Positions 6,937-15,884 of a stretch of 59,613 nucleotides of DNA are shown in pieces. This stretch comes from a virus: positions 1-59,613 of the IMG/VR virus record IMGVR_UViG_3300031578_000031; one strand, 5' to 3'. Position numbers and translations under genes: made by a program. How positions within the stretch are numbered: position 1 is the stretch's first letter; each line of letters begins with the position of its first letter. Below the pieces are notes generated by a model. That model saw only the letters and a program-made list of their open reading frames with translations, was not told the DNA's origin and did not search any database.

Positions 6937-7283
6937 TGAGAGAAAAGATAATTATTGGAGTCGTGTACGTTGTTCTCACTGCGATTGTGACGACTATATC
7001 GGTTATCATTGTAAAGAATGCGATGAATAACTTTAAAGAGGAATTAAGAATTGAGATACGGAAGGAAGCTCAGTCTTGGTCGGATTCTATTGAGGTAAGT
7101 AGGAATAGAGTAAAGATGATTGATAGTTTGTCCTATGAGGAGATAACAGCTATCAAGGAAGATATTGTTTCGCTGTGGAATATCCGGAGGATGACTTGGA
7201 CGGAAGTTCAGGAAGCTGAAAAAAAGGCGGAGCAGGAATTAGAAGAGAGGAAAACTATTGGTAAAACATTATTAGATTGGTAA
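6933..7283 (+). CDS. Membrane-anchored coiled-coil protein
   Basis: This 116-residue protein has one N-terminal transmembrane helix (IIIGVVYVVLTAIVTTISVIIV, residues 5-26) followed by a long charged helix with heptad character to the end (EVQEAEKKAEQELEERK). This is the shape of an inner-membrane spanin. It overlaps the preceding exported coiled-coil gene by four bases, so the two are probably co-translated partners. No enzyme motif is present. Confidence 0.55.
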   Translation: MMREKIIIGVVYVVLTAIVTTISVIIVKNAMNNFKEELRIEIRKEAQSWSDSIEVSRNRVKMIDSLSYEEITAIKEDIVSLWNIRRMTWTEVQEAEKKAEQELEERKTIGKTLLDW

Positions 7284-7285
7284 TT

Positions 7286-7678
7286 ATGAATGAAGGACAT
7301 TTCCCGTATGCCGTAGCCGATGGGCACGTGGCATTGAAGTATGAAGAAGGATATGTGGAGAAAGATGGTATCCAGGAGCCACACAAGAAGATAAAGATTC
7401 GGACGGCTATTGTCGTTGCCGTTGGCAATTCTTCCAAGAAGTCTTGGGATGAGATTAGCCCTATGTTGGTCGTTGGCCGAAAGGTGCTGATGCCTTCGGT
7501 GAATAAGCAGGAGTTCCGGATAGATGGTACTTCATATTTTGTGTGTCACCATAATGACATCAAGGTTATTGATCCAGCCGATGATACTACCCTTATGTTG
7601 GAGTTGTTGGAGAATCACATGAACTCATTGCCGAAGGATGTTGTGTCGAAGTTCACTCAGAAATTTGGTGGATTATGA
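7286..7678 (+). CDS. GroES-like co-chaperonin candidate
   Basis: This 130-residue protein shows the Cpn10 beta-barrel pattern: RTAIVVAVGNSSKK (compare GTVLAVGxG), MLVVGRKVLM (compare VKVGDxVLF), FRIDGTSYFVCHHNDIKVID (compare IDGEEYLIxxESDILAIV). A loop at about 24-36 (YVEKDGIQEPHKK) fits the position of the mobile GroEL-binding loop. About 35 extra residues follow the fold. ATG 7286 is preferred to an in-frame TTG at 7277. It would cap the phage GroEL at 1981. The overlap with the next gene (ATGA) points to coupled expression. Divergence is high, so structure prediction should confirm it. Confidence 0.6.
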   Translation: MNEGHFPYAVADGHVALKYEEGYVEKDGIQEPHKKIKIRTAIVVAVGNSSKKSWDEISPMLVVGRKVLMPSVNKQEFRIDGTSYFVCHHNDIKVIDPADDTTLMLELLENHMNSLPKDVVSKFTQKFGGL

Positions 7679-8409
7679 TTATTACAAATAACAGTGTACT
7701 AATACTTCCGGACCCAAACTTTGTTAAGGATGGAGAGATACAGTTATTTGATGCATTTGAGCCTGCTAAACATTTTTCTGTAAAGGGTACGGTATTGGCT
7801 GTGCCGAATAAGCTGAATTATTATGGGGATGAGATTGAACGATTGAAGCAATTACCAAGGAGTTTAGATAGAACTAAAACGATTCAGGAGCTAAATAGGT
7901 GGAGCTTGCCTTGGGATACGAATTTAGGCATTGTGGTTGGTGACGAAGTTTACTTCCACTACATGAACAGGATAGCAGGAGTAGAGGACAACTTGGTACT
8001 CGGCAAAGATGAGCTTGGAGAAAGGGGCTTATTGTTTGTTGATTATGACCAATTGTATATGGGTACGCATGAAGGCTTGTCATGGATGCTGAATGGATAT
8101 ATCTTAGTTGAAGCAATTGAGTATAGTGACGATGAATTGATGAGCTTAGGTGGAGGATTTGAGAAGTATGTCAAGTCAAAAGAAAAGCCTGGCTTTGGGA
8201 TTGTTAGGTCTCTTGGAATTGGTTCTTGTGGTCCAAATAAATCTTATCTTGATGGCAGTGTTGAAGGACCTGAAGTATGGGATGGGATGGAAGTATTGTT
8301 TCGACATAGTAATGCGGTGCCATTTGAGTATAAATATCACAAGACTGTGAATGAAGGCAAGTATGCTTTTTACAAGATGCAGCGAAAAGATATTTTGGCA
8401 TATAGATAA
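7675..8409 (+). CDS. Tandem double GroES-like protein candidate
   Basis: This 244-residue protein appears to hold two Cpn10-like barrels. The first (about 1-135) has NNSVLILPDP, FSVKGTVLAVPN, GIVVGDEVYFHYM and GLLFVDYDQLYM. The second (about 145-244) has LNGYILVEAIEY, GFGIVRSLGIG, EVWDGMEVLFRHS and KYAFYKMQRKDILAYR. Each repeats the GxVxxVG ... GDxVxF ... DIL order of GroES. Plant chloroplast Cpn20 shows that double GroES proteins exist. It probably pairs with the single-domain gene upstream to cap the phage GroEL during virion protein folding. The loops differ between the two halves. Confidence 0.55.
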   Translation: MIITNNSVLILPDPNFVKDGEIQLFDAFEPAKHFSVKGTVLAVPNKLNYYGDEIERLKQLPRSLDRTKTIQELNRWSLPWDTNLGIVVGDEVYFHYMNRIAGVEDNLVLGKDELGERGLLFVDYDQLYMGTHEGLSWMLNGYILVEAIEYSDDELMSLGGGFEKYVKSKEKPGFGIVRSLGIGSCGPNKSYLDGSVEGPEVWDGMEVLFRHSNAVPFEYKYHKTVNEGKYAFYKMQRKDILAYR

Positions 8410-8460
8410 ATGTTTGTAATTTAGTGTGGTAATATCATTTTTCAATAAAAAATTAAAACG

Positions 8461-9075
8461 ATGAAAGTAAAGTATAATCCATTTTCCGCAGCAAAAATCT
8501 TGATGGCCCTACTCGTAGCTGTGCTAATTAGTCAAAATGTCTCAAAGTCAGAAGAGGTAGAGTTTGAGCCTGATGAAAATGAAGCCAATCCTGAAGCGGT
8601 TGGAGGTAATGTCTTGGCATTTTTCAAGCAACACCAAGCAGCAGCCAAAAAAGATATATCGCATCTGTACTATCCGAAGAACAGTGTATTCCGGAATAGC
8701 GATGTTCCAATGTTGCTATGGGCTGTAAGTGAAGAAGAAGTTGCAAAGCAATGGAAAATCAAAGAGAGCGAAAAGGTACAGGCCTTTATCGTTTCTCGCT
8801 ATGGCAACTTAAAAAACAAAGCTGCCTATCAGGAATTGCTCAATAGGTTACGTGCCCAACAGATGCAGGAGCAGACAATGAATGCCTTGACATTAAAGGG
8901 AGGGGAGTTGATTGAATCAGGATTATATGCACTGGTACAATCTGAAGTTGGACGTAAATTTATGCTTGATCTATGGGCTGGCGTTGAGGAAAAGGAAACC
9001 GAAGAAGAGACGGAAGCTGAAGAGACGGAAGCAGGAGGCCCTGCCGATTCCAAAAGTTCTATTGACGAAGTGTAA
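8461..9075 (+). CDS. Putative membrane-anchored acidic protein
   Basis: This 204-residue protein is not recognised. An N-terminal hydrophobic segment (ILMALLVAVLISQNV, about 12-26) is either a membrane anchor or an uncleaved signal. The rest is soluble and helical, and the C-terminus is highly acidic (EEKETEEETEAEETEAGG). It starts the virion cluster after a 51-base A/T-rich gap and is closed by its own terminator at 9088, so it is probably its own transcription unit or the end of the GroES transcript. The acidic tail may bind a basic partner or DNA-mimic site. Confidence 0.55.
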   Translation: MKVKYNPFSAAKILMALLVAVLISQNVSKSEEVEFEPDENEANPEAVGGNVLAFFKQHQAAAKKDISHLYYPKNSVFRNSDVPMLLWAVSEEEVAKQWKIKESEKVQAFIVSRYGNLKNKAAYQELLNRLRAQQMQEQTMNALTLKGGELIESGLYALVQSEVGRKFMLDLWAGVEEKETEEETEAEETEAGGPADSKSSIDEV

Positions 9076-9087
9076 TATCAACTTAGA

Positions 9088-9125
9088 AAAGGCTATACTG
9101 AATGTATCGGTGTAGCCTTTATTTT
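9088..9125 (+). terminator. Rho-independent terminator
   Basis: AAAGGCTATAC (9088-9098) pairs with GTGTAGCCTTT (9110-9120) over 11 bp with one T-G pair and an 11-base loop, followed by ATTTTT. It separates the membrane protein gene from the packaging operon that begins at 9133. Confidence 0.75.
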
Positions 9126-9132
9126 TAAAGAC

Positions 9133-9780
9133 ATGGCAAAGAAAGATTATAGTGAGTTTGAGGATATGAGTCTAAATCCATTCGCTGTTCCGGCAGGATT
9201 GGCGATGGACCATTATAGGATATTCAAAGCGAAGAGCTTTTGGGTAAGGAAGTTTGATAATACTGACTATGAAGATACGTTCTCAAATGCGGATGTCGAT
9301 GAGATTATTCGATATGCGGTGTTGCTGGTGGACCCTGAAAGTCCTATGTACGATGAACGTAACTTTGAATTGAGGATGGAGCGTTGTCGTAGGATACTCG
9401 ACATTGACCCAAAAAGCCATGTGTGGAAAGAGATTAAGGAAGATGGAGAATTGGTGACGAATATCATTTATGAGTTCTTTAAAAGAATCAATAGCCATGT
9501 CTATGAGACTTGGTTTAGTATGAAGATGAATATCCATGAGCTTAACTCTTACTTGCGTAAGAAATTGAGTACGGATAGAAACGGTAATGTGGCCCAAGAT
9601 GTAAATGCCCGTAGGCAATTATCTCAGGTAATTACTGAATTGACCTTTGAATTGGTTGAAATGGAATATCAACTATTCCCCGATGATAGGTTGTTAAAGA
9701 TGATTAACGAAAGGAGTTCTGATGATGGACTGGGCGGATATGCCGAAGAACACGCTGAGGAACCAAGGTATAATAAGTAG
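9133..9780 (+). CDS. Hypothetical protein, terminase small subunit by position
   Basis: This 215-residue soluble protein is mostly helical and charged, with no motif I recognise. It sits directly before the large terminase, where many phages encode the DNA-recognising small subunit. The segment NIHELNSYLRKKLSTDRNG followed by RRQLSQVITELTFELVEM could form the helical oligomerisation core of such proteins. No clear helix-turn-helix is seen. The gap to the terminase is 36 bases and contains a 16-codon open frame overlapping the terminase start. Confidence 0.5.
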   Translation: MAKKDYSEFEDMSLNPFAVPAGLAMDHYRIFKAKSFWVRKFDNTDYEDTFSNADVDEIIRYAVLLVDPESPMYDERNFELRMERCRRILDIDPKSHVWKEIKEDGELVTNIIYEFFKRINSHVYETWFSMKMNIHELNSYLRKKLSTDRNGNVAQDVNARRQLSQVITELTFELVEMEYQLFPDDRLLKMINERSSDDGLGGYAEEHAEEPRYNK

Positions 9781-9816
9781 CATGGACGTAACATTTGAAA
9801 CAAAAGGTAAGGGGAA

Positions 9817-12027
9817 ATGGCTGCAGGTATAAAATCTGACGAATATTTTTACATTAAAGAATTTGACTCTGATCCGGAGATGATAGAAATTGAAGGATTT
9901 GAGTTAGCTATTCCTTTGCCTAAAAAGCCAAGTAAGAAACATTTTAAGAATTACGGCAAGCAGATAAAAGACCAAAAATTTAAGAAAGAATTTATTCCAC
10001 CTGATTTGCGGTACTGGGCAAAGCGAGACTTAGATGCGTTTGTGTCTTTGATGTGGCATAAGCGAAAGAATGGGGAGTGGTGGCTTATTGGAGGGAAGGA
10101 AGTTTATGTTCCGGGCAAAGCCTGGATGTTCTTAAATTTTTGGTACACACAAAAAGGTCCATTGCCCGATTTCCGTATGGAAGTCATTGACTTCTTTACC
10201 GTATGGGATTTTGCGGAGGAAGATCCGAATTGCTATGGCATTGTTGACATCAAGCCTCGGCGTATTGGAGATACGGAGAAGACATTGTTCTTAGTGTGGG
10301 AGCATTGCTCAAGGGTGAAGTATCAGCGTGGCGGTATGCAGAATGTAAAGGACGATGCTGCTGAAAAGAACTTCAAGCGATTGGTAAAGGGGAATAAGAA
10401 GATGATATGGTTCTTTCGTCCTACCATCAAGGGTAGCGATACGCCATCTAAAATATTAGAGTTCACCTATCCGGAACAGAAGGTCACTCGAAAGAAATTA
10501 AAAGAAGCTGCCCGAAAGAATGCAGGTGGCACTAAGGTTGTGGATAATGAGTATAAATTCAACCCTATTGAGAGTTCTATTGACTACGAGGCAAGTATTC
10601 AAGGCCGGTATGACGGGGAGCAATTAGGTATCTACCATTTGGATGAGCCTGGAAAGATTACGGCCTTTGACATTAAGGACCAATGGCCGGTAATTAGACG
10701 GGCACTATCATTGAATAATGACCGTTTGATTGTAGGTAAGGCGATATTCACCACAACAGTAGAGGATTATCAGAAGGGGAGTAAGAGTGGAGAAAGTTTA
10801 TCTACCCTGAAAAACATTGAATACTTTTGGAAAAATTCAGACCCGACTAAAAGGGATGGGAATGGTAGAACGATAACAGGACTATATCGGTATTTCCGAA
10901 ATTGCGTGTTGTCTGATGAAACGGATGAGTTTGGGTTTTATAATAGAGCAAAGACTATTGAATGGGTTATGAATACCCGACAATCGTTAGAGGACATTAG
11001 TGACTGGGACCGGCTATCACAAGTAAAGAGGCAGTACCCAATAACTATTCAAGATGTATTTACAGTCTCAATGGATGATTGTGTACTCATGCCAATCTTA
11101 CTTGACCGTAGAAAAACACAGATTGAAGATGGCTTGACTTGGAATAATAAAGTTGATCCGGATGGCTATATCAAGCCAAAAACAGTTGTTGGGGATTTAA
11201 TATGGGAGGGAGGAGCCTTTGGAGGGCTTGTTGAATTTTACCCAAATCCCAATGGCCGATTTGTTATAAGTCAATTTCCTACGAAACGAAACTTCAAAAT
11301 TATCGTAAGTGATAATATAGTCAAGCCTGGTAATGATGATACTTATACATTTGGAGTTGACCCTTATGACCACATGGTTGAAGGTAAGGCTGGAGAAGAT
11401 GGTAGTCCTATACATTCAAAGGGAGCCGGCATTGTGTATCGAAAATATAGTGAGCTACTTGACGGCCAACTTGAAAAAGATGAGGATGGCCGGATAAAAG
11501 AGAGTGAAGTTCACAAGATGAAGTCAGATACTTTTGTCTTGTCGTATGCCCATCGTCCACAAGATCCGCATGAATTTTATGAGGATATGCTTAAAATTTC
11601 GTTATATTATGGAGTGGCCATGTTCTATGAGAAGGATAAGCCCGGTGTAGGTAACTTCTTTAGAGCGAATAAGCTACCTACTGGGCAGACATTTGGGACC
11701 TTCCTAAAAACAAGGCCCAAGGAAACTAAGACTGCTTATAGTGCAAAGAAAGAGAAAGGGGTAAAGGCTTCAGTGCCAATTATCCAAATGTATGTAGATT
11801 CATTAAAGTGGCACGTTATCCATCGTATTCATAATTATCACCATCTTGACATTTTGGATGATTTTAGAAAGTTTAAAGTCCATAATAGGACTGAATGTGA
11901 TATTACCGTAGCTGCAGGTATGGCACTATTGGCTGCCGGACAAATATCCATACAGCGAGTAGTTGAAAACAAGAAGCAGATGAGTAATAATGTTGCATTC
12001 TTTAGGAAACATAAATTTAACCGATGA
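9817..12027 (+). CDS. terL: Terminase large subunit
   Basis: This 736-residue protein is the packaging motor and nuclease. The ATPase half has a Walker A-like segment KPRRIGDTEKT (146-156), unusual for lacking the classical GK[ST], and a Walker B GIYHLDEPG with Asp276-Glu277. The nuclease half begins with YTFGVDPYD (Asp515), the first metal-binding acid of the RNase H-like fold, followed by KGAGIVYRK. It should cut concatemers and pump DNA through the portal encoded two genes downstream. Length is typical for large Bacteroidota phages. It overlaps the next gene by four bases (ATGA). Confidence 0.88.
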   Translation: MAAGIKSDEYFYIKEFDSDPEMIEIEGFELAIPLPKKPSKKHFKNYGKQIKDQKFKKEFIPPDLRYWAKRDLDAFVSLMWHKRKNGEWWLIGGKEVYVPGKAWMFLNFWYTQKGPLPDFRMEVIDFFTVWDFAEEDPNCYGIVDIKPRRIGDTEKTLFLVWEHCSRVKYQRGGMQNVKDDAAEKNFKRLVKGNKKMIWFFRPTIKGSDTPSKILEFTYPEQKVTRKKLKEAARKNAGGTKVVDNEYKFNPIESSIDYEASIQGRYDGEQLGIYHLDEPGKITAFDIKDQWPVIRRALSLNNDRLIVGKAIFTTTVEDYQKGSKSGESLSTLKNIEYFWKNSDPTKRDGNGRTITGLYRYFRNCVLSDETDEFGFYNRAKTIEWVMNTRQSLEDISDWDRLSQVKRQYPITIQDVFTVSMDDCVLMPILLDRRKTQIEDGLTWNNKVDPDGYIKPKTVVGDLIWEGGAFGGLVEFYPNPNGRFVISQFPTKRNFKIIVSDNIVKPGNDDTYTFGVDPYDHMVEGKAGEDGSPIHSKGAGIVYRKYSELLDGQLEKDEDGRIKESEVHKMKSDTFVLSYAHRPQDPHEFYEDMLKISLYYGVAMFYEKDKPGVGNFFRANKLPTGQTFGTFLKTRPKETKTAYSAKKEKGVKASVPIIQMYVDSLKWHVIHRIHNYHHLDILDDFRKFKVHNRTECDITVAAGMALLAAGQISIQRVVENKKQMSNNVAFFRKHKFNR

Positions 12028-12362
12028 TTTATTTTATACTGGTGTGTAGCTGTATTCTACTCGTAAGTATTGACTCTAAGGTGTATCACCACATGAGTTT
12101 TAGCTATATAATGGCAAAGAGCATGATTGTAGGTTTAATTGCTTTTATGAGCTTAATGAGTGGGGTCTATATTGATTTTGGAGTTGCACTTAGTTTATCA
12201 ATAGGTGCAATGTCTGTCAATTTTTTTGTATGTTTACTTGTACATTTGCATATATTTGTATTATATAAACTTAGAAAGCTTACAATTGCCTCTGTTTGGC
12301 TATCCTTTGGTGCAGGATATTTTATTGTTTTTATTGCTGTCCAATATCTTAATAACCTATGA
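12024..12362 (+). CDS. Integral membrane protein between terminase and portal
   Basis: This 112-residue hydrophobic protein has about four membrane helices (IYFILVCSCILLVSI, MAKSMIVGLIAFMSLMSG, ALSLSIGAMSVNFFVCLLVHLHIFVLY, VWLSFGAGYFIVFIAVQYL). It is linked by four-base overlaps to the terminase on one side and the portal on the other. That position makes it part of the late operon. A holin, a membrane docking factor for prohead assembly, or a superinfection protein are all possible; nothing in the sequence decides. Confidence 0.6.
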   Translation: MIYFILVCSCILLVSIDSKVYHHMSFSYIMAKSMIVGLIAFMSLMSGVYIDFGVALSLSIGAMSVNFFVCLLVHLHIFVLYKLRKLTIASVWLSFGAGYFIVFIAVQYLNNL

Positions 12363-14743
12363 GCGAAAGAAAGGATTTATACGTAGGAACCTCCCAGTTT
12401 CAAGATGGGTATAAAAAGGGAAAGTATAGTATGCCTACGGAAAAGGACCCTGAAAAGAAGGATAATCTTTATTATCTTGCATGGGCAAGGTATGTGTGGA
12501 GCCAATACGTATGTGACCGAACAGTTGTAGGATATGGTGGGTATAATGATTCCGGGCGTTCTTTTGAAGAGCTTAGGGCTTATGGGCTTGGCAAGCAAGA
12601 CAAGTCCATATATATGGATTTATTGGATGACTGCGACCCAAACAAAACTGAGGGCTATCTGAATATCAATTGGGATAATGTTCAGATTATGACCAAGTTC
12701 AGGGACTTAGTTAGAGGTAAGATGATCACAATGGACTTCGATGTGGTTACTTCTGCAATAGATGAAACATCTATTAAGGAACGGATGACAGAAGTAAACC
12801 TAATGAAGCTTCTGACTAATCCGGTAATACAACAAGTAATTCAGGAAACAGGAGTCGCACCTTCTTATGCGAAGCTTCCTCCGGGCCTTGAAACGGCAGA
12901 AGATGTTGATATGTATGTCAAGCTTGGTGGGATTCGATTAAGCCAGGAGTTGATGATAGGGGATGCGATTGAGTCCACCAATTATGAGTCAAGGTGGGAT
13001 ACCCTTAGAGGGCATATTTCTGAAGACATTATTGATTTTAATATCGCAGCAACTATCACCTATCTTGAAAAAGCTACCGGTATTGTAAAGGTTGATCATA
13101 TTGACCCAAAAGAATTGATTGTTCGTCCAAGCAAATATCAGGATCATAGAGATATAGACTTTGCAGGATTTGTAAAGAGAAAAACTATTCAACAAATACG
13201 CATAGAGAGTGACCTTTCTGAGGAAGCTTTATATGCCATTGCTAAAATGTACAAAGGTAAATTTGGCAATGGTACAGATGTAGGCCTTATGAATGATAGC
13301 CTTGACTATCAGAACACTACAAATAGTGGTATCAACAACGGGATAGGGGATGTGAAGTATAATAACTTTGCTGCTGATATAATGGAGTTTTACTTTATTG
13401 CTAAGGAAGCAGAAGCTTATGTAATTGGGTATCATAAAGATGGCAACAAAATATTTGACCAAGTTGACTTACAAGCAGAGTTAGATAAGCGAGACGAGAA
13501 ACGAGGAAAAACGATTGATGAGAAGGAGATTGAGTATGTGTATAAGTGCAAATGGATTGTAGGCACTGAGTATGTCTATGATTGTGGAAAAGAGTACGCA
13601 GTAGTACGCCAAGGGTATAATGGAGTAAGAAGAGCTTTGTTGCCCATCACTATCTATTCGGATAGATCATCATCTTTGGTGGAGCGATGTATTCCTTTCA
13701 TTGACGATTTACAGTTGGCTGTATTGAAAAAGCGGAATGTTCTTGCAAAGATGCCTCCGGGTCCCCGTATGGCTATTGATAAGTCTTTGTTGATGGATAC
13801 TGTTCAAATTGGCAATAGAGACTATACCCTACTTGACTTGATAGAGATTTTCCCTAAAACAGGGGTACTCGTCTATGAGTCAGTAGGCGAATGGGAAGAT
13901 ACAGAACAGGCCGGTAGTAATCGACCACCGATTACATTTATGGAGTCAGGAGTAAGTGAGGATATAAATATCCTATTACAAGATGTTGCATTCAATATTG
14001 ACCAAATGCGTCAAGTTACTGGTATCAACGAAGTTGCGGATGGTTCTTCGCAACAACAAGATATGTTGGTTCAGGTGATGGAAGGGTTAGCTTCTGCCAC
14101 AAATAATTCCTTGCGTCCAGGGTTTCAATTATACTATGGGCTATATCAAAATCAATGTAGATATGTAGCTCAGAAATGGCAGGTAGCTGTTTTGTCCGGA
14201 GAAATAAAAACAGGATACGTACCTATTGGCGAAAACATCTTAAAGCCGGTACTACTAAGTAAAGACTTATATGACTATGATTTTGGTATTAAAATTGAGC
14301 TAAAACCTACACAGGAGAATAAGCAAGTGTTGTTGCAAGATTTGATGCAAGCTAAAGCCATGAATCAAATATCTACTGCTGATTATTTTGTAGTTTACAA
14401 CATGATCCAATCCGGCGACTTCAAGAAGGCTCAATTGTATTTGGCTAAAGCTGCCGAACGTTGGCAGAAGCAAATGCAAGCTATGGAGATTGAAAAGATG
14501 AACGCCCAAGCACAAGGTAATGCGGAAGCAGCACAAGTAGCAGCACAAGCTCAAGCGCAAAATATGCAATTAGAAGCTCAACTCAAAGCGCAAAATATGC
14601 AACTGGAAGCTCAACTTAAAGCCCAAGAAAACGAGCAGAAGCATCTTCATCGTATAAAAGAACTTGCCCTACAAGGTAGAACAAAAATGGAAGGAGAGAT
14701 GGCTTTATCCGCTATGGAGCAAGGGTTTAATAGTCCTGCGTAG
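12359..14743 (+). CDS. Portal protein
   Basis: This 794-residue protein has the size and position of a podovirus-type portal: directly after the terminase and before scaffold and capsid. The twelve-subunit ring forms the DNA channel. It reads as mixed alpha/beta with a long helical C-terminus. The last ~120 residues are Gln/Ala-rich coiled coil (KAQNMQLEAQLKAQ) and carry a 33-base tandem duplication at 14555-14620, likely the barrel. No motif is diagnostic by eye, so the call rests on context and length. Confidence 0.75.
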   Translation: MSERKDLYVGTSQFQDGYKKGKYSMPTEKDPEKKDNLYYLAWARYVWSQYVCDRTVVGYGGYNDSGRSFEELRAYGLGKQDKSIYMDLLDDCDPNKTEGYLNINWDNVQIMTKFRDLVRGKMITMDFDVVTSAIDETSIKERMTEVNLMKLLTNPVIQQVIQETGVAPSYAKLPPGLETAEDVDMYVKLGGIRLSQELMIGDAIESTNYESRWDTLRGHISEDIIDFNIAATITYLEKATGIVKVDHIDPKELIVRPSKYQDHRDIDFAGFVKRKTIQQIRIESDLSEEALYAIAKMYKGKFGNGTDVGLMNDSLDYQNTTNSGINNGIGDVKYNNFAADIMEFYFIAKEAEAYVIGYHKDGNKIFDQVDLQAELDKRDEKRGKTIDEKEIEYVYKCKWIVGTEYVYDCGKEYAVVRQGYNGVRRALLPITIYSDRSSSLVERCIPFIDDLQLAVLKKRNVLAKMPPGPRMAIDKSLLMDTVQIGNRDYTLLDLIEIFPKTGVLVYESVGEWEDTEQAGSNRPPITFMESGVSEDINILLQDVAFNIDQMRQVTGINEVADGSSQQQDMLVQVMEGLASATNNSLRPGFQLYYGLYQNQCRYVAQKWQVAVLSGEIKTGYVPIGENILKPVLLSKDLYDYDFGIKIELKPTQENKQVLLQDLMQAKAMNQISTADYFVVYNMIQSGDFKKAQLYLAKAAERWQKQMQAMEIEKMNAQAQGNAEAAQVAAQAQAQNMQLEAQLKAQNMQLEAQLKAQENEQKHLHRIKELALQGRTKMEGEMALSAMEQGFNSPA
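14555..14620 (+). repeat. 33-base tandem duplication in portal C-terminus
   Basis: Two 33-base units (14555-14587 and 14588-14620) differ at only two positions and each encode an 11-residue heptad-like piece, AQNMQLEAQLK. A shorter third copy (GCCCAAGAA...) follows. The length is a multiple of three, so the coiled coil is extended in frame. Confidence 0.8.
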
Positions 14744-14785
14744 TTTTTTTAATGCAATTGTTTATATTTTATAGATATTTTTTTA

Positions 14786-14793
14786 TATTTTTG
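14786..14793 (+). promoter_or_regulatory. Possible -7 box before the scaffold gene
   Basis: TATTTTTG matches TAnnTTTG and lies in the 70-base A/T-rich gap before the scaffold and capsid genes. The nearest upstream TTG (14758-14760) is 25 bases away, longer than the 18-20 seen at the other promoters, so the -33 element is weak. Such matches are easy to find in A/T-rich DNA. Confidence 0.35.
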
Positions 14794-14813
14794 AGTTAAA
14801 TACAAAACGAATT

Positions 14814-15884
14814 ATGGAAGGTAATGCAGAAATGGGTGGTCAAGAAGTTCAACTGTCTGAGGAGTTTGCAGCACTACAACAGGAATTATTAGGGGGGCAA
14901 CAAAGTTTGGAGCAACCTCAATTACCTGAGAAAATTGGCGAACTTGGACGGGAAGATTTTGAAAAATTGCTGGAGGAGGCCTCTGGTGGAACCATCAAAA
15001 ATTTTAATGATTTTAAAGAAGTTACGAACTATCGTTCTGAACGCACTGAATTACAGAATAAGTTAAAAGAGTACGAACAAATTTCTAAGCTAAACGAGGG
15101 AGGCCCGAAGTTCGCAAATGAATTGGTTCAGAAATTGAATGACTTTTACTCAAACGGTGTGCCTGAAGAACAAATTTACGAGTTCCTACGAGTTCAGAAG
15201 ATGAATGTAGAGGAACTTGCTGATATGGACGTTCTTCGCATGAAGTACAACAAAGAGTATCCTGGATTAACGGATGACGATTTTGAAAAGCTCATAGATG
15301 CTGAGTTCGGCGATTTGGAAGGAATCGGTGGATTGAAGATGAAAAAAGCTGCAATGGTGGGTCGTAAGGAGTTGGCTGAATTGAAAGTTAGCCTATCCGA
15401 ACCGGAACATCTCAGAATGCAGAAAACAGTCCAAGAACAACAAGAAAATCGTTTCAAAAACTGGCATACCCTTTTGAATGCTACCCAAGGAAACAAGGAA
15501 CAAACTCAATTCAAAGTCCCAGTAGGGGATGATGTACATGAGATTAACTTTGCGGTTCCAAAGGAATACCGAGATTTGTTATCTCGTGAAATGGCAAAGT
15601 ATGCAACGATGCACAATATCCCTGCAACAAAAGAAGGGATAGCTGCACTCGATGACTTTGCACAGCGCAGCATCATGTGGAAGTATGGCACTGAAATTAT
15701 GGCCACACTTTTCCGAGATGTACAAGCAACCACGAAGGACCAAATTCTTGGCAAAGTTCACAATATTGAGATTACCCCAACAGGAACAGGTGGCAATAAA
15801 GCCCCTATCCCGTCAAAGAAAACCCCAATGCAAGAAGCTATTTCTAAGATAGCAAAAGAAGGCATGAATGGGGCATGGAAGTAA
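14814..15884 (+). CDS. Scaffolding protein candidate
   Basis: This 356-residue protein lies between portal and major capsid protein, the classic place of a scaffold. It is strongly charged and helical. The first 40 residues are Glu/Gln-rich (EEFAALQQELLGGQQSLEQPQLPEK). A coiled-coil middle follows (RSERTELQNKLKEYEQISK), and the C-terminus is basic and Gly/Pro-rich. Scaffolds assemble inside the prohead and leave before DNA enters. No protease motif is seen. It may have its own promoter (14786). Confidence 0.55.
   Translation: MEGNAEMGGQEVQLSEEFAALQQELLGGQQSLEQPQLPEKIGELGREDFEKLLEEASGGTIKNFNDFKEVTNYRSERTELQNKLKEYEQISKLNEGGPKFANELVQKLNDFYSNGVPEEQIYEFLRVQKMNVEELADMDVLRMKYNKEYPGLTDDDFEKLIDAEFGDLEGIGGLKMKKAAMVGRKELAELKVSLSEPEHLRMQKTVQEQQENRFKNWHTLLNATQGNKEQTQFKVPVGDDVHEINFAVPKEYRDLLSREMAKYATMHNIPATKEGIAALDDFAQRSIMWKYGTEIMATLFRDVQATTKDQILGKVHNIEITPTGTGGNKAPIPSKKTPMQEAISKIAKEGMNGAWK

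Noticed and set aside
8409-8461. Promoter before the membrane gene at 8461
   Set aside because: TTTG at 8412 is present but no TAnnTTTG box falls at the right distance.
9782-9832. 16-codon open frame overlapping the terminase start
   Set aside because: It starts 2 bases after the previous stop and ends inside terL without a hydrophobic or motif feature. It may be chance; the terminase start at 9817 is well placed.
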